Part shown: piece after piece, positions 42,042-53,190 of the stretch
Layout of the letters: every line of letters begins with the position of its first letter
Numbering within the stretch: position 1 is the stretch's first letter
Assembly: GCF_000801105.2 (NCBI RefSeq)
Contig: NC_079516.1
Coordinates: 31,454,790 to 31,518,789, forward strand
Length of the DNA: 64,000 nt
Source of the DNA: Raphanus sativus
Lineage: Eukaryota > Streptophyta > Magnoliopsida > Brassicales > Brassicaceae
Direction: 5' to 3'
The notes under the pieces: generated by a model
Seen by the model: the letters and a program-made list of their open reading frames with translations, nothing else
The model's database searches: none
What the model was told of the DNA's origin: nothing
Made by a program: the position numbers and the translations under genes

Positions 42042-44886
42042 TGTCACTGTTCATCCGAGAAAAAAAAAATTTATTGGTTTTATATTTTTCTGTTACTGAT
42101 TTTTAATGTTTTATTTTAGTGTTTTATCTATGTTAGGTTACAGGAGAAGATTCATGGAAGAAGCATTGATATACCAATTTCGACCGATGACTGCGCAGCA
42201 TTGGTCGACAGAGCATTAATAGCATCGATCGATCGCCACTTAATTGTGTTGATCGATAGAGCATCAAGAGTATCGATCGCCACTTAACTGTGTTGGTCAA
42301 TATTCACATCAAAGTTAGGTATACTGTTTTTCCTTGTTAATTATTGTCCTTATGATTTATTTTTCCACCAATTCTAGACTGTATAACACTGGTAACAGTG
42401 TTGTTTAAGTCTAGGGGAGGTCGTACTAATATTATAATTTCGATTAGCTATTTAGAATAGGGATCCGAGTAAACGATTGCCATAATATCGACCGACGAGA
42501 AGGAGTCGATATCGATCGACATAACCAAATCTGCCACGATCGATGACAACACATTTACATCGACCAACATCTATTCCGGTCAGGTATTTCGTTCTAACTT
42601 GTTAAATTGAGTAGTTATGGTTTATTTTTCACCAATCTCCGACTTGATAAAACCATTATAGTGTAATTTAAGTCTGGGGGAGGTTCTACTGATATTGTGT
42701 TTTAGTTATTGAAAAAAAAAAAAGATCTAGGTAAACGATTGCTCAGCACATCGCCCGATGAGACCAGCTCGATATCGATCGCCAGCACTTCATATCAAAC
42801 GATCGATTGTCTCTTCACTGTGTCAAATGATCTCTCTAGCCATCGACTGATGAGACCATGTCGATATCGTTCGACAGCGCTTCATCTTCAACGATCGATT
42901 GATACTTCATTGTGTCGATAAACACAGACATCAGCGAGCTGGTATATCGTTCTAACTTGTTAACTTTCTTAATTATGCTTTATGTTTTTCATACCTCCGA
43001 CTGTGTTACACTGGGACAGTGTAATTTAAGTCTGGGGGGATTACTAACGATTATCTACTTTATGAGTTTTATTTAAAACGTTTTCAAAAAAGTTTGTATT
43101 GAGTCAAGAAGGGAATATAATCTTAATCGATTTATTACTTGTCATCTAACCACTCTTTAGACCAGTCTTAGATTTACTAACTACAGAAGTACTAGATATA
43201 CTAAAGTGGATCAACCTGTCAACTATGTTTGCACTTGCTGAAATTGTTTGAAGGAACCAAAGCTGACCTCCAACCTAATACTGACTTGATTTGCTTGTCT
43301 TGGGGCTTGGTATACAAGGGATCGGAATCCTCCTGCAAGTCTGGAATGTAATAAGTCTGTGTGTTTTTGGTTCCCTTCCTTCTCTCTCTTCGGCATCTCA
43401 AAGATCTAAGGTTTTATAGTTATAAAAGATTGATATGACTTCTTGAGAGGCAGAGGGGTAGGAGTGTCTCCTGCGATCCCATTATTCTAAATCTCCAGGA
43501 TGATCACACATTGTGGAAACGAGGGATATGTAATTACCCGTGACCCCATTATTCGCTACACTTTGTCAAAATGTATGAGTTACAAATGCAAATGTCAATG
43601 AGATAGACTAGATGACCTTTGTGGCATGGAAACCTGTTGAAATTGAAACTAATAAGAGATTCAGAGAAGAGAGATGAGGGGAGAAAGGGATCAGAGAAGA
43701 CTACCTGTGTGTTCAGAAACTTGTTTGAGTTGAATCCATGTGTCCTTTGATCGATACTCCCAAGGTAAAGCTACACTTTAAATTTTATGCAAGAAATGAG
43801 GTTAGTAGAGGGGATTGTCAGACAGGATCTGTTAGGTTGTTGACTAGGTGAATTTAGTTGCGATACTAGGATATGGTATGATGTGCTTCTAAGGTTAGGA
43901 TGTTTATGATTTGGTTTGCACTACTAAAGAGATGATGAACTGAGTTATTTTAAAATCTTTTGAGTCCCTGCTGTTTTCAAACTTCTTTCAGAGAGACTGC
44001 CTGTTTGTTTTGCTTGAGGACAAGCAAAATGGTAAGTCTGGGGAGTTGATATACCATGGATTTTGCCCATTTTTACCCATGATATATAAGTGTTTTATGT
44101 ACTATTTATTATGTATTGGAGTCTATTTAGAGTATTTACAGGTTCAGGGACGATTTGGAGATATATGGTGATTTTGGTGCCTTTTGGAGTCTTTCGCAGT
44201 GCAGAACTGCACAGACGTTTCAGATGTTTTGCTCTCGATGGAGAACTTTTCACCGTTGGATTTAGCACATCTTTCGGGACACGATAGAGCTTTGAGTTAG
44301 CTTTCCAATGCCACCGGTTTGAGGTCAATCCAACGGTTAGATCGGAAGTTATGCCCATTTTACTGAAGAGTGGTCAGTCTGCCTCGCGAGAGAAAGCTGC
44401 CGAGAAGAGGATTGTATGTCGATCGATGCAGAACATTGCATGTCGATCGACAGGGACATCAGAATGTGGTCTGAGTATATTTCATGACCGACTGAAGCCC
44501 AGGAGTCACCACAAAGTTACCAAAATACCCCTGACGATCAGAAACCCTATTTATGTTATTTCTAAGCCATTGTTGACGGCTACGCTTTAGATTTTCTTTT
44601 ACGCTTTCTTTGTTCCATTGTTTCTCTTAGGAGAGAAGGGAGGAACTCTTATCAGAGTCCTCCTGGAACTCCTTTGGTTTTGGTTTATTTATCTATTGCA
44701 TTTTCATCTATTCATCTATGATTTCTGTGACATACTTCATGTCTGAATAGATCCACCTGTTAGATCTATGGTTCAGATAAGTTTGTGGGATTAGCCCCAA
44801 ACTATACTTGCTAAGTTGTGATATTCATCAAATGGATTGAACTCTATGATTGTTCTAGATTAGCTAACTAGAGCATAGATCACTAG
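42042..44886 (+). repeat. Tandem unit 3 of element H
   Basis: 2845 bp: internal 3' region 42042-44046 plus LTR portion 44047-44886. Same end points as unit 2. Confidence 0.9.
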
Positions 44887-47733
44887 TGTCACTGTTCATC
44901 CGAGAAAAAAAAAATTTATTGGTTTTATATTTTTCTGTTACTGATTTTTAATGTTTTATTTTAGTGTTTTATCTATGTTAGGTTACAGGAGAAGATTCAT
45001 GGAAGAAGCATTGATATACCAATTTCGACCGATGACTGCGCAGCATTGGTCGACAGAGCATTAATAGCATCGATCGATCGCCACTTAATTGTGTTGATCG
45101 ATAGAGCATCAAGAGTATCGATCGCCACTTAACTGTGTTGGTCAATATTCACATCAAAGTTAGGTATACTGTTTTTCCTTGTTAATTATTGTCCTTATGA
45201 TTTATTTTTCCACCAATTCTAGACTGTATAACACTGGTAACAGTGTTGTTTAAGTCTAGGGGAGGTCGTACTAATATTATAATTTCGATTAGCTATTTAG
45301 AATAGGGATCCGAGTAAACGATTGCCATAATATCGACCGACGAGAAGGAGTCGATATCGATCGACATAACCAAATCTGCCACGATCGATGATAACACATT
45401 TACATCGACCAACATCTATTCCGGTCAGGTATTTCGTTCTAACTTGTTAAATTGAGTAGTTATGGTTTATTTTTCACCAATCTCCGACTTGATAAAACCA
45501 TTATAGTGTAATTTAAGTCTGGGGGAGGTTCTACTGATATTGTGTTTTAGTTATTGAAAAAAAAAAAAAGATCTAGGTAAACGATTGCTCAGCACATCGC
45601 CCGATGAGACCAGCTCGATATCGATCGCCAGCACTTCATATCAAACGATTGATTGTCTCTTCAATGTGTCAAATGATCTCTCTAGCCATCGACTGATGAG
45701 ACCATGTCGATATCGTTCGACAGCGCTTCATCTTCAACGATCGATTGATACTTCATTGTGTCGATAAACACAGACATCAGCGAGCTGGTATATCGTTCTA
45801 ACTTGTTAACTTTCTTAATTATGCTTTATGTTTTTCATACCACCGACTGTGTTACACTGGGACAGTGTAATTTAAGTCTGGGGGGATTACTAACGATTAT
45901 CTACTTTATGAGTTTTATTTAAAACGTTTTCAAAAAAGTTTTTATTGAGTCAAGAAGGGAATATAATCTTAATCGATTTATTACTTGTCATATAACCACT
46001 CTTTAGACCAGTCTTAGATTTACTAACTACAGAAGTACTAGATATACTAAAGTGGATCAACCTGTCAACTATGTTTGCACTTGCTGAAATTGTTTGAAGG
46101 AACCAAAGCTGACCTCCAACCTAATACTGACTTGATTTGCTTGTCTTGGGGCTTGGTATACAAGGGATCGGAATCCTCCTGCAAGTCTGGAAGGTAATAA
46201 GTCTGTGTGTTTTTGGTTCCTTTCCTTCTCTCTCTTCGGCATCTCAAAGATCTAAGGTTTTATAGTTATAAAAGATTGATATGACTTCTTGAGAGGCAGA
46301 GGGGTAGGAGTGTCTCCTGCGATCCCATTATTCTAAATCTCCAGGATGATCACACATTGTGGAAACGAGGGATATGTAATTACCCGTGACCCCATTATTC
46401 GCTACACTTTGTCAAAATGTATGAGTTACAAATGCAAATGTCAATGAGATAGACTAGATGACCTTTGTGGCATGGAAACCTGTTGAAATTGAAACTAATA
46501 AGAGATTCAGAGAAGATATATGAGGGGAGAAAGGGATCAGAGAAGACTACATGTGTGTTCAGAAACTTGTTTGAGTTGAATCCATGTGTCCTTTGATCGA
46601 TACTCCCAAGGTAAAGCCTACACTTTAAATTTTATGCAAGAAATGAGGTTAGTGGAGGGGATTGTCAGACAGGATCTGTTAGGTTGTTGACTAGGTGAAT
46701 TTAGTTGCGATACTAGGATATGGTATGATGTGCTTCTAAGGTTAGGATGTTTATGATTTGGTTTGCACTACTAAAGAGATGATGAACTGAGTTATTTTAA
46801 AATCTTTTGAGTCCCTACTGTTTTCAAACTTCTTTCAGAGAGACTGCCTGTTTGTTTTGCTTGAGGACAAGCAAAAGGGTAAGTCTGGGGAGTTGATATA
46901 CCATGGATTTTACCCATTTTTACCCATGGTATATAAATGTTTTATGTACTATTTATTATGTATTGGAGTCTATTTAGAGTATTTACAGGTTCAGGAACGA
47001 TTTGGAGATATATGGTGATTTTGGTGCCTTATGGAGTCTTTCGCAGTGCAGAACTGCACAGACGTTTTAGATGTTTTGCTCTCGATGGAGAACTTTTCAC
47101 CGTTGGATTTAGCACATCTTTTGGAACACGATAGAACTTTGAGTTAGCTTTCCAATGCCACCGGTTTGAGGTCAATCCAACGGTTAGATCGGAAGTTATG
47201 CCCATTTTACTGAAGAGTGGTCAGTCTGCCTCGCGAGAGAAAGCTGCCGAGAAGAGGATTGTATGTCGATCGATGCAGAACATTGCATGTCGATCGACAG
47301 GGACATCAGAATGTGGTCTGAGTATATTTCATGACCGACTGAAGCCCAGGAGTCACCACAAAGTTACCAAAATACCCCTGACGACCAGAAACCCTATTTA
47401 TGTTATTTCTAAGCCATTGTTGACGGCTACGCTTTAGATTTTCTTTTACGCTTTCTTTGTTCCATTGTTTCTCTTAGGAGAGAAGGGAAGAACTCTTATC
47501 AGAGTCCTCCTGGAACTCCTTTGGTTTTGGTTTATTTATCTATTGCATTTTCATCTATTCATCTATGATTTCTGTGACATACTTCATATCTGAATAGATT
47601 CACCTGTTAGATCTATGGTTCAGATAAGTTTGTGGGATTATCCCCAAACTATACTTGCTAAGTTGTGATATTCATCAAATGGATTGAACTATATGCTTGT
47701 TCTAGATTAGCTAACTAGAGCATAGATCACTAG
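44887..47733 (+). repeat. Tandem unit 4 of element H, running into the full 3' LTR
   Basis: Internal 3' region 44887-46893 plus LTR from 46894. At 47733, where the other units break, this one continues into the rest of the LTR (GATCTTTGATTATTTTG), giving the complete 3' end. Confidence 0.9.
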
Positions 47734-48289
47734 GATCTTTGATTATTTTGAATTATCCATTTGAACTTGCTTGTCTCCCGTTGAGAAGAGCGACAACTCC
47801 TCCTTGAGACCTTGTGTTCATATTCGGCTCGCGCCTAGGCAGATCTAGAAGCCGTCGATCGATATCTCGAAAGGATATCGATCGACTCTTTTTCTGTGTC
47901 ATCATGCGAAAGGTGTGGCCAGAGATCTAGATTATTTAACCAGTGAGAGATCACTGATTGTTAAGCGGCTGAGATCTATAGTATCATGCAAGCAACTTAT
48001 TAAAGCATTTATAGAAATTATAATCCCCAATACCTGAATAGAAACCCTAGATCTAGCAACCATCCTTCCATCAACTACCTTGGTTTCATAAGAACAACTA
48101 CCTTGTTCGCCCTTGCTATTTAATATATTTATTTACTGCTTTACGATATATTTACTGTTAGCCTAGCTAAATCATAACTATTAGATCTAGTGTGTGCCTT
48201 AGCTCCTTATGGATTCGATCCCTAAGTACTATAACTTGACCTCTTTTGATGAGAGTAATTCACTCCTTAGGGTAATTTGAGTGATATCA
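46894..48289 (+). mobile_element. 3' LTR of element H (1396 bp)
   Basis: TGATATACCATGG...GTGATATCA, followed by target duplication ATAGG and the resumed RT of element E. Lacks about 55 bp present in the 5' LTR, between two GATATC-CGA motifs near 47863, probably slippage or deletion between short repeats. Confidence 0.9.
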
Positions 48290-49560
48290 ATAGGGCAGAC
48301 CATGGAGGTTTATATTGATGATATGCTGGTAAAGTTCTTGGACGCTGAGGACCATATCTAGCACCTTCAACAAGCCTTCACAACTCTCAGGAGGTACAAC
48401 ATGAAGCTGAATCCTTCAAAGTGCTCGTTCGGGGTAAGCTCTGGGAAGTTCCTAGGGTATATAGTCACCCACATGGACATTGAAGCAAACCCCGAGCAGG
48501 TGAGAGCAATCAAGGTGATACCTTCCCCTCGCAACGTCAAGGAGGTGCAAAGACTGACAGGAAGGATGGCCGCCCTGAGCAGGTTCATCTCCAGGCTATC
48601 CGACAAGTCGCATGCCTTCTTCAAAACCTTGAAGGACCCCAAGGACTTCCAATGGACCGATAAATGTGAGCAAGACCTATCCGATCTCAAGGCCTATCTC
48701 ACTACTCCACCTCTCCTCTCAAAACCCTTGGAAGGTGAGGTCCTATTACTCTATCTGGTGGTATCAGAGCATGCAGTCAGTGCGGTCCTAGTAAGGGAAG
48801 AAGGAAGGAAACAACACCCTATCTACTACGTGAGCAAATCATTGCTAGACGCGGAAACCCGCTATAGTCACCTTGAGAAGCTGGCCCTCGCCTTAGTTAA
48901 CGCGGCTCGAAAGCTACGCCCCTACTTCCAGGCTCATCAAATCGTGGTGGTGACATCTCTCCCCATCAAAGCAGTCCTCCACAAGCCGGAAGTGTCTGGA
49001 CGACTAGCAAAATGGGCTATAGAGCTGGTGGAGTACGATGTGATCTTTCGGCCTGCAACAGCCATCAAATCGCAAGTCCTAGCAGATTTTATAGCCAAAT
49101 TCTCTCCTGCAATGCTCCCAGCCCTGGAACAAGAGGTAAAGCTTCGTGATAGCGAAGGGGAGAAAGACGAATGGACACTGTATGTTGATGGGTCTAGTAA
49201 CGTAAGGGGTGTGGGCGTGGGATTAGTCCTAACTTCCCCTACGGGGGAATCAGCCTCAAGGGCCGTACGATGCAACTTCAAAGCAACGAACAACGAAGCT
49301 GAATACGAAGCTCTAATAGCAGGGCTGACACTCGCCAAATAGATGGGAGTAGAAGACATCCAGGTCTTCAGCGACTCACAACTGATCATAAGCCAAGTCC
49401 AAGGAGACTACCAGGCGAAAGATCCGAGTATGATCAGGTACCTATCCGTGGCTAAGCGACTACTCGACAGGTTCCGACACTGTAAGCTCTCCCAGATCCC
49501 TAGGGAGCACAACTCCCAGGCCGACGCTCTAGCTAATCTAGGGTCCGCCCTAGAAACTAC
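48290..49560 (+). pseudogene. RT catalytic part and dual RNase H of element E
   Basis: Resumes with GQTMEVYIDDMLVK, the RT active site, then LNPSKCSFGVSSGKFLGYIV and the thumb. RNase H 1 follows (LLLYLVVSEHAVSAVLVREE, degenerate), then RNase H 2 with all four acidic residues visible: WTLYVDGSSNVRGVGVGLVL, NNEAEYEALIAGLTLA, VFSDSQLIISQVQG, HNSQADALANLG. TAGs at about 48359 and at 49340-49342 interrupt. The extra archaeal-type RNase H is a Tat-lineage character and may substitute for the decayed first one. Confidence 0.9.
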
Positions 49561-50888
49561 AAGTCATATGAGCATCCCACTACTAGTACTCTAATGGCCC
49601 GCAACCGAAAAGGAGACGGAGCCTGAAGAAGTATCCGTAGTTGACGAAGGAGAGACCTGGATGACTCCCATCATTAGCTATCTGAGGTACAACACAATTC
49701 CTGAAGATCGAGACGAAAGTCAGAAGATAAGGCGCCAAGCTGCCAGGTACTGCTTTTCCGAGGGGAAACTATACCGAAGATCCTTTTCAGGACCCTATCT
49801 ACGATGTCTTATCCCTAGAGAAGCCGCCATGATACTAGAAAAGATTCACGAGGGAGAGTGTGGTTCCCTCTAGTGGTCGGAGCTTGGTACTCAGAGCCAA
49901 AAGGGCTGGATACTACTGGCCAGCCATGGCGAGGGACTCCCACAAACAAGCCAAACTCTGTAGCCAATGCCAGAAGCACGCGCCAGTCTCCAATCTTCCA
50001 CCAGAGAACCTCAAATCTCTAAGTTCTCCTTGGCCCTTCCGAAAGTGGGGCATGGACATCGTGGGGAAATTCCCTATGGCACCGGGGCAAAAGATCTTCC
50101 TCCTAGTCGTAACCGAATACTTCACGAAGTGGGTAGAAGCTGAAGCACTAGCCAAGATAACGGATCGCCAGATCAGGAAATTCCTATGGACCAACGTGAT
50201 CACAAGCTTCGGAACTCCCCATGAGATCGTCACAGACAACGGACCCCAGTTCACGAGCTATAACTTCTGAAAGTTCTGCAAGGATTGGAACATCAAGCTT
50301 TCCTATTCAGCACCACGACATCCCCAATCTAACGGTCAAGCCGAATACACTAATAAGATAGTGGTGAATATGCTCAAGAAGCGCCTAGAAGATGCCCATG
50401 GGCGATGGACAGAAGAGCTACATGGAGTACTCTGGGCCTATCGGACAACCCCGAAGACGGCTACCCAGGAGACTCCCTTCTCGCTTGTCTATGGTGCTGC
50501 GGTGATACCCACGGAGGTGCACGTAAGGACCACTGTCTCTGAATTCCTCTCCCAGGAGGAGAATAACGAGCTAATGTCCCTGAGTTTAGATCTACTCGAT
50601 GAAAAGAGGGAGGCGGCCCGCCTTAGAAACGCATCCTACCAGTTGAAAGTAGCCAAGAGCTACAACAAGAAGGTCAGATCCAGAACCTTCCAGAAAGGGG
50701 ATTGGGTCCTAAGGCGAGTCTGTGACCACACAAGGGACAAATCAGCCGAAAAACTCGCTCCTGGATGGGAGGGTCCCTATATGGTAATAGAGGTGCAAGG
50801 GGCAGGAGCCTATAAGCTGGAAGACAGCGACGGTAAGGTCCAACCCAACTGCTGGAATGCCTTGCACCTCAAATTCTATCACTTCTAA
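49561..50888 (+). pseudogene. Integrase and pol C-terminus of element E
   Basis: Zinc-binding N-terminus (AAMILEKIHEGECGS; CSQCQKHAP), core with WGMDIVGKFPMAPGQK, TPHEIVTDNGPQFTSY and [20 protein letters not shown] (DDE residues visible), then [18 protein letters not shown] and the C-terminal tail KSYNKKVRSRTFQKGDWVLR, GPYMVIEVQGAGAYKLED, stopping at TAA 50886-50888 after LHLKFYHF. Stops or shifts near 49592, 49873 and 50268. It ends only 55 bases before an N gap; the 3' untranslated region and 3' LTR of E are missing. Confidence 0.9.
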
Positions 50889-50943
50889 AGTAAGGTCCCC
50901 GGATCAGCTTTATATACTATTACTATTATTACAATATATTTAA

Positions 50944-51043
50944 NNNNNNNNNNNNNNNNNNNNNNNNNNNNNNNNNNNNNNNNNNNNNNNNNNNNNNNNN
51001 NNNNNNNNNNNNNNNNNNNNNNNNNNNNNNNNNNNNNNNNNNN
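50944..51043. other. Assembly gap (100 N) hiding element junctions
   Basis: Left flank is the end of element E pol; right flank is already about 1315 bp into the 5' LTR of element I. The 3' LTR of E, the left part of I's LTR and the rest of J's LTR should lie here, so the true gap is probably several kilobases unless deletion occurred. Confidence 0.9.
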
Positions 51044-51480
51044 ATGGGTCACAAATCGGCCAGAATATGGACTAAGTGTCCAACATGCTTAGGTTGTATA
51101 TTGCTAGGATATCGGTTTGATTCTTATGCAGATGTGTTGTGGGTTTTGATTTCAGGTCCTGACAGGGATCGTGGTAAGGCTAAGGAGCCATGAAGACCTT
51201 GGCCGTGTGGGATGTGTGATGTAGTCTTTATTGTAAACATTTGGATTAACATAGCCTATTGTGCAACTGTGTGGATTGAATACTTTGTAGGATCTCATTT
51301 GACTTATCTATATAAGTAATGTTTGCCTTAAGCTTCCGCATTGATTTTTATACTTGCATGAACCTCAATGATTGAAAAATGACTAAGTAAAGATTGGACC
51401 ATAACCGGCTGAATTACACTTAGATGTTTAGGTAAGGCCGCGGACTAGTTGGATCATGGGATCCAGGTTTGGGTCTTACA
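51044..51480 (+). mobile_element. 5' LTR of Tekay-like element I, last 437 bp
   Basis: Matches the end of the 3' LTR (57855-58296), ending GGGTCTTACA. Reading the two side by side, I see nine single-base indels and no substitution. The rest of the LTR is lost in the gap. Confidence 0.9.
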
Positions 51481-51482
51481 GT

Positions 51483-51496
51483 TGGTATCAGAGCAT
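51483..51496 (+). promoter_or_regulatory. Primer-binding site of element I (initiator tRNA-Met)
   Basis: TGGTATCAGAGCAT, two bases after the LTR end. TGGTATCAGAGC is the classical site complementary to plant initiator tRNA-Met, used by chromoviruses. Confidence 0.88.
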
Positions 51497-51644
51497 GCTT
51501 GATTCTAGGCTGTGGTTAGGGCAGGTCATCACACATCCGGCTGGGTCTCTCATGGCAGGTTTTGGGTTCTGGTTAACATAATATTGCTTGAGGTTTGCAA
51601 ATAAAAAAATGTTAATCTAACCTTTTGCCTTGTGTTTGTCTTTG

Positions 51645-53190
51645 ATGACCTAAGGGAACTAAGAAGAGGTCTCGGAGACTAAGGATGGGACAGGGGCGTC
51701 CGCAGCTGGAGATGCCTCAGCGCCTAATCCATCAGTGTTGCTGTCAGTTCCACCTACTGGTCAGACCAGTGAGGCCATCCTGACTGAAACTCAAGTGAAC
51801 CAGACTGAGGTTCAGCTGGGTGGAGAGAATAGGCAGTTGGACGAGACCGGGCAACCACTAAATGCGCCTGGAAACCAGCTAGGAGCAGGAAGTGGGCAGC
51901 AAGAGAATGATCAGGAAGGTGAAGCTGAGTCCTCAGAGACTGGTAACCGGGCTAATCCAAACATCCAAGGAGATGGGAGGATTGGACCGGAGAACCAATG
52001 GCTGAACCAACCATGAAGCAGATACTTGATGCAATCAAGTTAATGGGAAGTCAGATGCTGGCTATGACCCAAGTGTTCACACCAGTTGTGAATTCATCTA
52101 TGGGTCAAACTACTCAAGCGCCAATGGTAGCTCCTGGTGTTGGTGTGACTGGTGGATATGTGGCGCCTCTTGCTGAGGTTATTGAGTTAGATCCACCAGT
52201 GGAACAACCAAGAAGGTTGATTATCTGAAGGTGCTTGAGCATATCACCCGTTTGGGAACCAAACACTTTGCTGGAAGTGCTGATCCCATGGAGGCAGATG
52301 AGTGGAGGGACCGACTGGCTAGGAACTTCAGGTCTACAAGGTGCCCTGAGGAGTACCAAAGAGACATAGCAGTGCACTTCCTGGAGGGAGATGCACACAA
52401 CTGGTGGCTGTCCTTAGACAAGCGCACCAATGGTTCCATTGTGAAGTTCTCTGACTTTGAGGTTGAGTTCAACCACAAGTACTTTCCAGCAGAAGCATGG
52501 GACCGTTTGGAAGCTAAGTTCTTGGACTTGGTCCAGGGCAAACGGTCAGTAAGGAGTACGAGGAAGAGTTCAACCGGCTCAGGAGATATGTGGGTAAGGA
52601 ACTTGAGGATGAAAAGGTTCAGGTCCGCAGGTTCATAAGGGGCTTGAGACCTGAGCTTAAGACTTATTGCTCAGTCCGTACCTTCAACACAGTCTCTGAG
52701 TTGGTGGAAAGGATGGCAATGCTGGAAACCAATCTAGCTGAGGAGAACAAGCACAAGCTCAAGAGTGTGTGGTGTGTCTTCCGGTCAGAGTGGTGACAAG
52801 AAGAGAAAGAGGGATGCGGCTGAAGGGGGTAAAACCTCAAGTGGTAGGCCAGAGTGTCCCAAGTGTGGCAAACATCATGGAGGAGAGTGCTGGAAGGCAA
52901 TGGGAGCATGTACCCGTTGTGGCAAGATGGATCACTCAGCTCGGATTGTCCTGGTCCGGATAGGACCGTGGGCAAGGCTCGACCAGTGAGGCCAGAACTT
53001 GTCACCAATGTGGTAAGAAAGGCCATTTCCGTGTGGATTGTCCCAGTTGCAGACTGGACAAGGCAAGGGCCGTACGGAGAGCAACCGGCCAGAACAACAA
53101 ACAAGGCCAAACTTCAGCACCTCGTGTCTATGAGCTTTCAAGGGATGCGGATGAGTCCGGACCCTTCAAGGCGATCACTGTTTTGTGAGT
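51645..53190 (+). pseudogene. Gag of Tekay-like element I, frameshifted
   Basis: Probable start ATG at 51645, followed by in-frame stops at 51651 and 51660. Hydrophilic N-terminus (51735-52016), then a frameshift to MKQILDAIKLMGSQMLAMTQ. The gag core follows at 52231: LGTKHFAGSADPMEADEWRD, YQRDIAVHFLEGDAHNWWLS, EVEFNHKYFPAEAWDRLEAK. Another shift leads to GKELEDEKVQVRRFIRGLRP, and then zinc-binding clusters (CPKCGKHHGGEC, CTRCGKMDHS). At least five frame changes separate the pieces relative to element J. The frame ends with AIT-V-L-stop at 53188-53190, directly after the deletion that removes the protease active site. Confidence 0.88.

Larger units (their letters stand above)
29757..48289 (+). 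mobile_element. Non-autonomous Athila-type element H with tandem internal repeats
   Basis: Complete insertion of 18.5 kb flanked by ATAGG, with LTRs TGATATACC...GATATCA. Order: 5' LTR, tRNA-Asp primer site, gag-type ORFs with two gag domains, then a 3' region that occurs four times together with a piece of LTR, then the full 3' LTR. No protease, RT or integrase is present, so it depends on enzymes from an autonomous Athila, of which a fragment is seen at 63584-64000. A LINE (37289-38390) has inserted in it. Confidence 0.88.

Noticed and set aside
35236..47733. Regular direct repeats considered as a CRISPR-like array or centromeric satellite
   Set aside because: Unit is 2.85 kb and made of retrotransposon parts; no short repeat-spacer structure. 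A classical satellite is not supported at four copies.
51481..51500. TGGTATCAGAGC considered as part of a tRNA gene
   Set aside because: It is the complement of a tRNA 3' end only, directly after an LTR. No cloverleaf around it.
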